Source of the DNA: Wolfiporia cocos
Lineage: Eukaryota > Basidiomycota > Agaricomycetes > Polyporales > Phaeolaceae
NCBI GenBank assembly: GCA_029448655.1
Contig: JACCLO010000004.1
Span: forward strand, 2,728,001 to 2,792,000
Direction of reading: 5' to 3'
DNA length: 64,000 nt
Shown here one piece after another: positions 48,776-59,190 of this stretch. A program made the translations under genes and the position numbers. Each line of letters begins with the position of its first letter. Position 1 is the stretch's first letter. The notes below the pieces were generated by a model. It had not been told where the DNA came from. It ran no database searches and worked only from the letters and a program-made list of their open reading frames with translations.

Positions 48776-48832
48776 CTGATAAGATCGACAGCAGAGTGGC
48801 ATTCAATCGCCACTCTGAAGGTATCTTATCAG
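48776..48832. repeat. Two-part inverted repeat (hairpin)
   Basis: CTGATAAGAT (48776-48785) pairs with ATCTTATCAG (48823-48832). Inside it, CAGAGTGGC (48792-48800) pairs with GCCACTCTG (48809-48817) around an 8-base loop. Both arms are perfect. It may be a fold-back remnant or a subterminal transposon structure. Confidence 0.7.
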
Positions 48833-48853
48833 TGTCAGACAAACTCAACGTGT

Positions 48854-48909
48854 GACTGGGAAACTAATCACCAGACTGGGAAACTAATCATCAGACTGGT
48901 ATAGAATTG
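48854..48909. repeat. 20 bp tandem direct repeat
   Basis: GACTGGGAAACTAATCACCA is followed directly by a copy with one change, and then by a third, partial copy (GACTGG). It lies about 240 bp beyond the transposase stop codon, where subterminal repeats of CACTA-type elements are expected. Confidence 0.65.
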
Positions 48910-49130
48910 TCGTTTGGTAGTCAGGCTGGCATATGAATTGCAAGGAGCAGTCGCAGCTTACCTATGTAGATATACTGTAACCTGTGGCATATGCCACACA
49001 ACGTGGCGCGCACCTAGAGGCCTCGGAACCATCATGTAAAATTACGATGTGTAAAATTCATGGTATACATAATGTTAAGAACGCTCGAACTACAGAAATC
49101 TGAGCACATCTGAGGAACCGTTTACATTGC

Positions 49131-52100
49131 TCAAAGTGGCGCAAAGCCGTTCTCGCCGAGCGGGTCATCCAGATCGTCGACTCCGTCCTCCTCAGGACCC
49201 AAATCCCCATCCTCGTCTTCGTAATTTCCCCCCCCATTTCCCTCTTCGTCTTCGCACTGCTCGTCTGCTTCGTCCTCAGCGACTTGATACCCATAGTCCA
49301 GCTCCTCCTCGATGAGCCTCATATCTGCCACATGCTCCTCCTCCCCGCTGCCGTCGTCCTCTTCCTCGCCCTCTGTGTTATTTGCCTCAGCCTCGTAAGT
49401 GAGTTCCAGATTTTGTTGAGCGGCTCTCTTCTCGCTAATTGGGGGATGTGCACGCTCGGTGGGATGACTTGCAGGGGGTAGGGTAATAATTTGTGACATG
49501 CTCCCCTTGTGTCCAACACCTCCACCTAAGTATCTCATGAACATATCCCTGTCAACATGCCTTGGAACAATTAACCAATGTCAGACTGAGATATCAAACA
49601 ACTTACATGTTCACATAATAATTTTCGTAGTCCATGTCATCTTCACCATGAATTTGGCGGGCGCCGGATGAACTGAGAAGGCGATCTGTACGTCCATCCG
49701 CGAAGGTCGGAATGAGATGAGCTGCGTGAAGAACGTTGTCAGGGTCTAAGAAGCCGAAAGCATTCCTATCGTCATCAGGCACAAAACCAATGCGGTGGAG
49801 TCTGCGTGTCTGAAACCCCCCTAGAGCTGATAGATCTTGTCCAAACCAGCGCACCCAGAGAAAATCCATGCGGCACGGTCTTTTAGATGTTGAATATATA
49901 CCGGTATGCTCCACCATGATGTGAAATATTCCGATTACGCGCGCGTACCAATACGGGTGAGTGTTCGCATTGTAGTCCTGATCGTCCTCATGAGCGAGCA
50001 CCATCACATCCGGGTGGGTCCTCGGATTGATCGTGTCCTGGTCGCGTCTCATGTCGTACGTAGTGTAGTTTACGCGCACGACCTTGTGGAAGTATATTTT
50101 GTTCTCGAGAATCTTGAGTGTTGCGTGCTCCTCGGGTATGAATTTGTTCTCGTCGCCGTCAAACTCACGCCCCATCAAGCGCAACAGGAGATGGTTTTTT
50201 AGGAGAGGTATAAAATTCTAATGATCAAAAATGTTAATTCTGTGATTTTCAAAACAAAATCGCTCACCTCAAAGGCGCGGTCATCTTTGTTGGCCTTGAG
50301 CCAGCGCGGGATATTCTCCCAAACTGGGGTATAGTCAGACATATGATAGTGATCAAAAGGGGAGGAATATTCCGGCAATGGAATATTTGTCGTCATCTTG
50401 ACGGCCGCAACCCCACTGCGTAAATGGCTGCAACCGCCCGCCCTGGAAATCGATGATGTCGCATTGCCAGCAATCGCCGCGGACTCGTGCAGCACCTCCT
50501 CATGTGCCCGTCTCTGCTTGTCTTGGGAGATGCGGTGAAGCAGCCGTGCGCGACACTCGTGCTTTGCGATCTGACCGATGTGCTTGTTCTTGTTCGTGCA
50601 CGCGTACCATCGCTTGCCACGGCGATGTTCAAGTTCACCCTGTAGCACAATGAGACCGACTCAATATAAAACATACTAATGACTTACGACTTGAGTGCTA
50701 TAATTATCCGTCGTGCCAAACTGTCGGATGGCCTGCAGATAATCGGCGAGCGCATGGAGCTTGTAAGTTGACAGATTTAGTTTCTTAATTTTCGGCCCGT
50801 TCGATAACTCGTTCGCCGTTCCGCCACTGGCGTTCGTGTCTGTTGCTTTCCCCTTCCCTTTACCTCGCCTTGATTTTTTTCTATTGCTGACGACGGAACC
50901 TCGCTCGCGCATTGCTGCAGTACGCCTGCCGCGAGCAGCGTGCTCTTTAGGCAACTCCTGTGTATCATAGGCTTCGCAAGTAGTATTGACGAATGCACGG
51001 AGTGATTCCCCGAGAGACTCGGTCGCGCGAGTAAAGACTGTGAGGGTATCTGTCACAAGAATTCTCCTAGTTTCCCTATATTTCTTACTATTTTTCCGGC
51101 AATTCTACGAATTATCTACGACTTTCTAGACCAATAACTAGCTTATCCGGTTCATAAGTTAACGGTTACATACGTGCCGAATGATGGCCGTGTTATCTCC
51201 CGTAACGACGGTCTTATCTTATCACTAGTAGTTACCATCAGTCACATGTCTAGTTCTAGCCAATCGGACATTCTGTCCGGAAGCAGTCAGCGTATAAACG
51301 TCAGCGGACCGGGCTTTGGTCACGCCCTGTCTTTGTAATGACAAGAGCGCAAAACGCCATTCGTGCGGCCTATGCCGCCTTTCTATATCCCGGTTTTGAT
51401 CGGCATATGTATTTATTGCGTATTACTCAGTACTTAGGTACCTGGGGACTTATATATACGAATACGGATATGAGTATTACCTAATAGGACTGTTAGGGGT
51501 CTTATTTATCATGTATATATACTAGCCTTGCTGAGCGCTATTGCCTCAGTTCCATTCATTGCATTCATACTACGAGTTAACCACTCAACGTATCCTGCTT
51601 AACAACTGCTTATATCTCTTGCATAACTAGCAATATCAAGATCATTACAAGTAAGTGTTATCTTGTGTTAGTATCCTCCGTGTGTAAGCGTAGTTTCGCA
51701 AGGGCGTGCCATGTAGCCAGCTCGAACAGCAACGTGAGGACCACTTCGTTATGTTCTGGTGGCAATAACATATCGAGGACGGGAATGATGCACTAGAGCG
51801 GGGGTGAGCGAGGAAATACAAATAACGTATTTTGTAACACACCTGTAAAATATCTTCAAAGTCCCTTGCAGCCAGCTGCTTCATCGCAGACACATTGTTC
51901 GTGAAACGACGAATTGTGTTGCGGCCGAATGTGGGTACAAGGCGGAACCTAGGTTGTATACTTGAGCATATTCATACAACGACCATAAATTTCCGTACCT
52001 TTTGTTCAAAATTTGGATTCTGTCTTTGCCTTCTGCATACAAAATACGCAGTAGATGTGTGAATACAGCCTTCCACACACCAAGCTCAAATTCATGCAGA

Positions 52101-54226
52101 AGGTCAGGCACAAACATTGAGTAGAAGTTGAAGCCAAACTTTGAAAGTCGTTGAGAAAATGCACTCTAGACACCCATGAGCATGCAATTTTTTATGGTCA
52201 TCGCATTGCTCACCCTAGTCGTCACCAGTGATTTTGGGTCGAGAATCTTTTTGCTATTGAGCGCAAACCCTTTCCTGAATACCAACCTCCTCGCGCCATC
52301 GATCAAATTCTGAATAGAAGTAGTGTCGACGCGAAGTATATTTCGACGCTCCGTGTCTGCAGGCGTGCCCATCTCAGAGATATCTGCCTTTTGTATCAGG
52401 CAGCGCGGGCAAGGGCATTGAGCCAGGTAGCGAATGCACGCAAGTAATATCCTGTAATAAATTCACATTAGTATACGAGACACGATCAATCGTAAACTTC
52501 AGTCCTTACTTCTCAGGATAATCAGCTGAATATGTGAAAAATCGAGGGAATAGGCGGCGTAATATACCATCGCCGCATTTTTCTAAAATGCCATGTTCAT
52601 ATGCCTTCATGAACTCCGGATCGAGGATGAGCAGCCATATGGCATTCATGAGCTCGCGTTTGCAAAATCGTAGTACGTCGGCAGTTGCAGCTGTGTCGTA
52701 AAGTGATTGATATCTATCTTGGATGAAGTCAGGAAGCTGAGATATGACCACATTAATAAAATACACGATAGATAGAAAAAGTGAATACTTACAGATGGCA
52801 CATAGGCGAGGTGATGTGCGCAAAAGGAAGTGGGCTTGTTGTGTATGTATTTTGATATAAAACCGAAAAACGCGTAGATGGGCCACAGAGAAGCGGAACC
52901 AAAGCTGGCGAGGTGAGTAGAATCTGACCATAGCATGATCGGCACAATTGCAACTTCGGTATCCGCAGGATCATTTGGGTCAGGAGGTTGGGAGCGTATT
53001 TTCTCGTACTCCAGGAGCATAGCATCACAGTTCTGAGTAAACACGGATGTCGTCCACTTCTGCCGACTCCTCATCAACCGTCCTGCCGGAAGAATTCTTC
53101 GGTCGTCTCCAGAACTGCTTGTAAGGGATCCACTGGTAGGAGCTTGCCTCAGGATCTCGGCAGACTGTCTTAATAATATCCAGAAGGCTATGATGGTATA
53201 CATCCGGAACCTCCAGTTGCGGCGCTTCGCTCTCGTCGGCCCATTTTTCCTTCTCTTTCGGCAGTCTGACCGTGACAGAGCTTTTATTCCATCCATCTGC
53301 AGCGGAAAATTATGGGTCGCTGGTTTCTGAGGATTCAACCCGTTCCCATTCTCGTCCAACATTCAGCCCTCTCAAGTCAGACAGCTCAAAATCAGGAGCA
53401 AATAGGACGTCGTCTAGAAGGCTCTGTGACTTGCTCCTTGACATGGCACCAGATGAATCGAGATCCCACTTCATGAACCTATACACAGAGGAGTTCGAGA
53501 ATGGATGAAATGGATTGTGCACATCGCGCGCATTTGGGGGACCCGCACGTCGCACAGATAATGCGGCACCGTGGTTTGGATTCTGAAGTACAAGAGAGTC
53601 GCACAAGTCGCTTAGTGACGACGCATCTGGGAGAATATGCTTTGGGGTCGCGGAATATCGTCGGAAGATACCAAACCTGACAGGTTTTGTATCGTAGCAC
53701 GAGGATGTACTTGACGAATCTACGGTGCCATTTTCGGGAGTTGTTGAAGTAGAATCCGGGACATTCGCGCGAGCAGGGGATGTGGGCGGGGAAATGTCTA
53801 GTCGAGTAACCGCTCCAGGCACCTGCAGAGCTACACCCTCCTCGGTTGTGGGCACGCAGTTGACTAGATATGCGGGTCTTCGACGTTTTCGCCCTGTCCT
53901 ACTTATAGAGTATACGAAGGTATCATTTGCGGTAGACGAAGACGCTTCTGGCATCTGTGCGAGAGTTAGTTGCGTGTGTAATTAATTGGTCAATGAACCT
54001 CAGATATCTCCTCCTCAAACCATAGCTCTTCGCGCAGTGCTAGTATGCCTCCACCGTCCTCGGTTCTCGGCAATTTTCTTTGAGTAACATCTTTTTGTCG
54101 CATTTTCCGCTTTTTGATGGCATCCTTGAGGACTCTACCACTTTTCGGGCACTTGCCTTGGTGTCTCTCAAGACCATGCTTGTTGTAGAAGTCTTCTCTG
54201 CCACAGTCAATGCAACGTAGAGCCAT
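49131..54226 (-). mobile_element. Plavaka/CACTA-like transposase gene, disrupted
   Basis: This is a transposase family widespread in mushroom genomes. From the 5' end: a C2H2-like zinc finger (ALRCIDCGREDFYNKHGLER, 53999-54226); a disordered part (53.4-53.9 kb); VPIMLWSDSTHLASFGSASL (52.9 kb); RLFPRFFTYSADYPEK and CPCPRCLIQK (52.4-52.6 kb); FYSMFVPDLLHEFELGVWKA (52.1 kb); VPTFGRNTIRRFTNN and LLFELATWHALAKLRLHTED (51.7-51.9 kb); INPRTHPDVMVLAHEDDQD and MDFLWVRWFGQDLSALGGFQ (49.8-50.1 kb); and an acidic tail ending at 49131. Several normal introns are present. Two lesions are seen: a probable frameshift near 53,025 and a 620 bp insertion at 51051-51670. Terminal inverted repeats were not found. 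It is unlikely to make active transposase. Confidence 0.82.
51046..51675. mobile_element. Solo-LTR-like insertion with GTATC target duplication
   Basis: A 620 bp insert (51051-51670) begins TGTCACAAGA and ends TCTTGTGTTA. These ends are imperfect inverted repeats of each other. It is flanked by the 5 bp direct repeat GTATC (51046-51050 and 51671-51675), as made by LTR-retrotransposon integrases. It contains no coding capacity and has TATA-like runs, so a solo LTR is the best reading. It sits in the transposase exon between HTEDT and LTVFTRA. Taking it out with one GTATC copy leaves the frame open. Confidence 0.8.
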
Positions 54227-54399
54227 GTATAGAAAGATAGTCCAGAAAACAAGGTGCATAATTGAGTAAAGGGTCGTGGATAACTGCAAGCGCCGGATGC
54301 CACAGACGCGTCAAGCACGCGTTTCTTCTTGAGTTAGCCACTTTCTCGCGCGCATGTACCACGGCTTCACGACTCCCTAACAACTCCCTCTCATATCCG
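54227..54399. other. 5' flank of the transposase gene
   Basis: This is leader and promoter sequence of the transposase gene. An ACGCGT box occurs near 54,307. I did not find a CACTA terminus. Confidence 0.3.
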
Positions 54400-55930
54400 G
54401 TTGCTTTTTCCGCGTTCCAACCTTAACTTGTCGCTGAGAGTATCTGACTATAGGAGATAGCACCTGACCGCATCTCGGAACGCCCAACGGAACGCTAACT
54501 GACCGGAACGCCCAACGGAAGAAGCTAGTATCAATGCTTCCTCGCGCGCATCTACATGTTCCTCGTTTAGATGCCTTGGCTAGACTACTGTCTTGCACAT
54601 ATCTAAGCGCATATGAGAAAGGTGAGTGCTTAGCTTAACGTCATCGAGCCTTCCTTCGGTCTGACACAGAATGTGTCATACGTACATGTTTATGCCCTAA
54701 CCCCTTCTACTAACGTTGAAGGTGTTGACGGCGAGGTAACGTCGCATGGGCTGACTAGGTAGACTCCAAGATAGAGAGTCTAAGGCATAGTGACGGCGTA
54801 GTCACCAGAGGCAGTCCCAGTCTAGCACGCAGTATGATGATGAGGTTACACATCCATTGTCGAGATTGATCAGTCTGAGGTTGTAAGACCTCAGACGTCT
54901 ACTTTATATACATGGAGACCGGCCGCTACCTAATGAAGGGCCTGCCCTAATGGCATGGTCTGTGCGCGCCCCTAAAGGTCACGCCTATGTATTATGTAAG
55001 TAGGGGATCACGTGACCGTATGTCCTGACGGACAGGTTGTGTTATACCGCTACACTACGCTGCACTGGTCATGTGACTATTAGAACGTGAGCTCCTGGGT
55101 TCGAGCCAGGGAGGGGGTAATACATTAAAAACATGCCACAGAAATCTGTGACACGGTCTCGGTCGTATACTGTACACGCTCCTGGTGCAGTAGGTTAGTG
55201 TTACTGTGCGCATCTCTACCCTCTAAGCGTAGACATGAATGGTGAGTTCTTATTCCGACGTCATTGAGCCTTCCTTCGGTCTCGGTCGTATACTATCCTT
55301 GATGCATTGACGGCCAATTTGGACTTTGTAGCAATGGTGACAATGACCCGCGAGTCATCTCATCTGTACACCCACACACTGTGCTCGCAATAGGTCGATC
55401 ATCTCTCGGAACGCCCAGCGGGGCGCCAAGTGGAAGAAGACGCGAAGACCAACGGAACGCCCAATAAACGAAGACGCGAACACAAGAATTTGCAATTGCA
55501 GATCTCGCGCACCTATCTGTGCCTTACCCGGACCGTCGAGCCAGACTAATTCCTCGCACACATCTACATGTTCCTCGTCATGCTAGGCTACTTCCTCGCG
55601 CGCATCTACATGTTCCTCACCAAGAACACTCAACTAGGCTACTTACTTGCGCGGCTCTATCTCTTTTTGCAAAAGGTGAGTACATCACTCAACATCATCG
55701 AGCCTTCCTTCGTCTCGGTCGTATATTGTACACGCTTCTAACATAATATGTGAGTAGGTTCTTACCGCGCATCTCTACTCTTCTAATCGAATATGAGGAA
55801 GGTGAGTGCTTAACTCGACGTCATCGAGCCTTCCTTCGGTCTCGGTCGTATACTGTACACGCTCCTGGTGCAGTAGGTAAGTGATACTATGCGCATTCCT
55901 AAGCGCATGAGTAAGGACTTAGCTTATAAT
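54400..55930. repeat. Dispersed tandem repeat family with hydrophobic peptide segment
   Basis: At least four copies of a 60-85 bp unit begin GGTGAGT and contain CATCGAGCCTTCCTTCGGTC and CTCGGTCGTATACTGTACAC, near 54621, 55241, 55674 and 55800. A partial copy lies near 55153. A second element, CTCGCGCGCATCTACATGTT, recurs near 54540, 55554 and 55593 and encodes a hydrophobic peptide (FLARIYMFL). A third, CGGAACGCCCAACGGAA, recurs near 54477, 54504 and 55450. The order peptide segment then GGTGAGT looks like a repeated exon-intron boundary. No intact gene could be built. Confidence 0.65.
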
Positions 55931-56199
55931 ACACCACAAACCTGGATTAATAAATTACATATTTCTCGCTCATTGCCTAGCTATTCTATATAAAACATAT
56001 AGCAAAGCAGATGACATGCACTGTATTGCAATGTGGGGAGGTATGAAAGTCAGAAGTCAAAGTGGCCGAGGTTGATGACCATTTATGGAAGTCCAGAACC
56101 TTATCACGGTGGCGTCAACTCCATAATAAGTAATATGGCGCTTATAGGTACGCTCGCCCACTTCAACGTTTTTTCCCTTATCTTTCCACCCACTTCGCA

Positions 56200-56992
56200 A
56201 TGTCCTTGGACGCGTCTCGCAGTGACTTCGGACTATCCTCAGAGACTGTCCACTCCAGCAACATTATCTTTGCCATCGACATAATTTCCACGTGCACTAC
56301 CAATCTCATAAAAGAGTTGCAGCGCTACACCCCCCCCGCTGACTCACGTGCTTTGGGCGCGACTATTCCTTTTTATCGCCCCGTTGCCTATGAAATGCTT
56401 GTAGATTCTCTTTCAATTGCTCATAGGGCAACTTGGCTCTCCTCAGTATTACTAGGCGACTTTCATAATGCCGATGTCAAATACCCGCACGAGCGGCATA
56501 GCTCGTGGGAGGCCGCCCGCACTACTACTGCAGTCCTCTTCCAAGCGTTAGGAAATATAAGATTCGGCCTGGACAAGCGTGGCCAAGGAAGGATGGAGGA
56601 CGAGATAATGATCTCGCAGGGCTTCTGCATACAGTGAGTCTTAACGCATAGTGCCCAGCTCGGCCCATTTTAAGCTGGATATATGCGCATATAGTGACCT
56701 TCTCCCTGACCCAAAGAAAATACCAACCGCATTCCCCGACAAAAAAATCACTCGGGTATGTGATACACCTGTTAGGGGGTGTTTTCTCAATCTCATCGTT
56801 GATTTTCAGCGGCCTCCCGTTCCGCCTTCCAACAATGTCGCCATCTCTAGCCAGTCTGCTCCAGATGAAGACACTACTCTCATAGAGGATGCCTCCGGAG
56901 GACATCAAACGTTTAGCAAACGCAAGAGAAATATCACAGACGACGGGGACAGCGCGCGCGCAGATACTAAACGTGTCCGCCGCAACGTCTGA
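56200..56992 (+). CDS. Small hypothetical protein with basic C-terminus
   Basis: Three exons (56200-56633, 56695-56755, 56810-56992) with normal GT-AG introns join in frame to 225 residues. The phases agree at both junctions, which supports a real or recently real gene. The protein lacks a signal peptide. The first 145 residues look globular (NIIFAIDIISTCTTNLIKEL, ALGATIPFYRPVAYEMLVDS). The C-terminal 70 residues are disordered, with two basic clusters (SKRKRN and TKRVRRN) resembling nuclear localisation signals. It lies among repeats. The family is not recognised, and it may be the remnant of a larger element gene, since upstream exons cannot be excluded. Confidence 0.5.
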
Positions 56993-57440
56993 TTCATCGC
57001 ATAAATCGCATCGCTTCTTATTTTTGCAAGTACGGCCTGCTGTTGCTATCGTCACTTTCGTTCAGTATTATTGTATGCTACCGTCGTTAGTGTTCGCTCC
57101 TGTCGCTGCTATCGTCTCCCAACGTATGTCTTGCTATGCAGAGTGTAAAGTCCGTTGTTGTACGATAGAAATTCCGCCTCTCCTCATTAAATTGAGATTC
57201 GTTTTTCCCGTCCCTCTTGTACTGTTGCAGATAGTAATAAATATATAGCTTGTAGTCGTGGCGTTCAATAGAGAAAAAGCAAAAAAGCAAAACGCGTAGG
57301 GCGGCGTCGCTCACGTGCACCATCATGTCAATAGACTTGTCTTTGTGTCATACTTTGATTCCGTGTTCAAGAGCGCACAGAATGCAACAAAGTCAATAAT
57401 ATAATCATTTCAATTCCATTATGTCCGGGTGTCGAGCCTT
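56993..57440. other. Spacer before the micro-ORF array
   Basis: This is the AT-rich 3' flank of the small gene. Open frames at 56889-57326 on both strands overlap it and have no family content. Nothing else is visible. Confidence 0.4.
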
Positions 57441-58307
57441 GGTGAGAAATGGACGAGACTCAATTACTCAAGCTCAGGAGTATATCAGCGTGATGGTGTT
57501 ATGTTCCCCACTAGTTGGACGGCCTACATTGTATTCAAAGTGATCATTTGATCTCCCACATTGTAATCATTTTGTCAACATCGTAATTGAGAAATGGACG
57601 AGACTCAATTGCTCAAGCTCAGAATTTATTTATTCTCGCTCTGCAGGAAGCACAAGATCAGGGCCAGCGCAGGGCCACTTCCTCAACTTCTCGCGCCTTC
57701 CTAGACAGCGCGAATTATTATCAAAGCAATCATATAATTGAGAACGTATCTGAGAAATGGACGAGACTCAATTACTCGAGCTCTAAGACGAACTAGCGCA
57801 GCGGTATTATGTTCCTGACCATTTAAAGTGCTCACACAGTAATCATTTGATTAATATCGCATTAGAGAAATGGACGAGACTCAATTACTCAAGCTCAGGG
57901 ATGAACTAGCGCAAGGGTATAATGTCGACTGACCACACATAATGATCAAAGCGATCATGCAATTCATACCGTACTGGAGAAATGGACGAGACTCAATTGC
58001 TCAAGCTCAGAGTTATTTTAGTCTCGCTCTGCAGGAAGCACAAGATCAGAGATAGCGCCGGGCCACTTCCTCAACTTCTCGCGCCTCCATAGACAGCGCG
58101 AATTATTATCAAAGTGATCATGTAACTCATACCGTACTGGAGAAATGGACAAGACTCAATTGCTCAAGCTCAGAATTTATTTGTTCTTGCTCTGCAGGAA
58201 GTACAAGATCAGGGCCGTCGCAGGGCCACTCCCTCAACTTCTGGCGCCTTCCTAGACAGCGCGAATTATTATCAAAGCGATCATGCAGTTGAGACCGTAT
58301 CTGAGAA

Positions 58308-58637
58308 ATGGACGAGACTCAATTGCTCAAGCGTGAGCGCGCATTGACCAAATGTGTAACCCTAACTACTACTGAAACTCAGATAAACTCCAAACCTTCG
58401 TCTGGGTGGCTGAAGTGGCTGAAGCAGATTTTGACATCATTCGAGTTGTGCAGTCCACAGCTACGGCAACACATTGTCAGAAATTATGAAGCTCTAGTCA
58501 CATATAGTGTAGGATCCACTGTATACTTAAGCGCTGTGATCATGATTTTATCGTTGCTCTTTGGTGAGTGGTGTAGGAAAATATCGAGAAAGTCAGGGCC
58601 GAAACAGACATGCGGTCGTAGAACATGTGCTGCGTGA
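58308..58637 (+). CDS. Hypothetical 109-residue ORF starting in the repeat
   Basis: The seventh repeat copy runs on after MDETQLLK into unique sequence for 109 residues. It contains a Trp/Lys stretch (SSGWLKWLKQILTSFELCS), one probable membrane span (VGSTVYLSAVIMILSLLFGE) and a basic end. There is no homology I can name. It could be a chance extension or the only intact descendant of the gene that seeded the array. Confidence 0.3.
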   Translation: MDETQLLKRERALTKCVTLTTTETQINSKPSSGWLKWLKQILTSFELCSPQLRQHIVRNYEALVTYSVGSTVYLSAVIMILSLLFGEWCRKISRKSGPKQTCGRRTCAA

Positions 58638-59190
58638 GATCTGTACGGCTACATAGTGTATAAATATACACATACTATCTCAATACAATGAAGAAGATGA
58701 TACTACTATAGCGCCCGCCCGATCATGCTTGTTAATATAATATGCCTATTCAAAGATTGGCATGTGTTTTAGACACCACCTGATGGAACGCCCCACCACT
58801 CACTGAGAGTCAATCCTTAAATCATGAAAATATTCTGGTATATATCTTATATGATATAGTATATTGTGCAATGGCAAAAGGTACAGATAATACGAATTGG
58901 ACTCTCTACCACTTTGCAACCTTGGAGACACTGTGACATCATAGTGCACGGTATTTATAGTGGTAAATACGCTATGTTACGCATTCATATTCTCAGAACT
59001 ATGTTTCTCTACTCATATGTATACATTATAAACATTATCTTGACCACATATCTCATCTAATTGATTGACAGTAGCATGTCTATGATATTTAGCTGCCATG
59101 TGGAACACTCGCAGACTTCAACTTCAAGGAGAGACCTTGTATTGCTTCAATAGTAACTCGCTCAAGAGCTCTAGCAATTTAGAGTCATCA
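58638..59190. other. AT-rich spacer inside the repeat block
   Basis: This 550 bp AT-rich stretch separates the seventh repeat copy from the partial copy near 59327. A 64-codon open frame at 58866-59060 is hydrophobic by base composition only. Nothing else is supported. Confidence 0.4.

Larger units (their letters stand above)
46567..49130. other. Gene-free 2.6 kb flank of the repeat-rich block
   Basis: Low in GC and without any gene I can support, this marks the change from the gene-dense part to the repeat-rich part. Short open frames (46744-47203, 48001-48319) have no family content. A hairpin at 48776-48832 and a 20 bp direct repeat at 48854-48909 are listed separately. The stretch probably includes the outer part of the transposon whose transposase ends at 49131. 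Confidence 0.45.

Noticed and set aside
49131..49315. Plus-strand Pro/Arg-rich frame opposite the transposase tail
   Set aside because: It is the shadow of the acidic Asp/Glu-rich C-terminus of the transposase.
55085..55120. tRNA-like T-arm (GGGTTCGAGCC)
   Set aside because: The stem pairs one base out of register for a true T-arm, and no acceptor, D or anticodon arm could be placed upstream. A B-box-like match alone is not enough.
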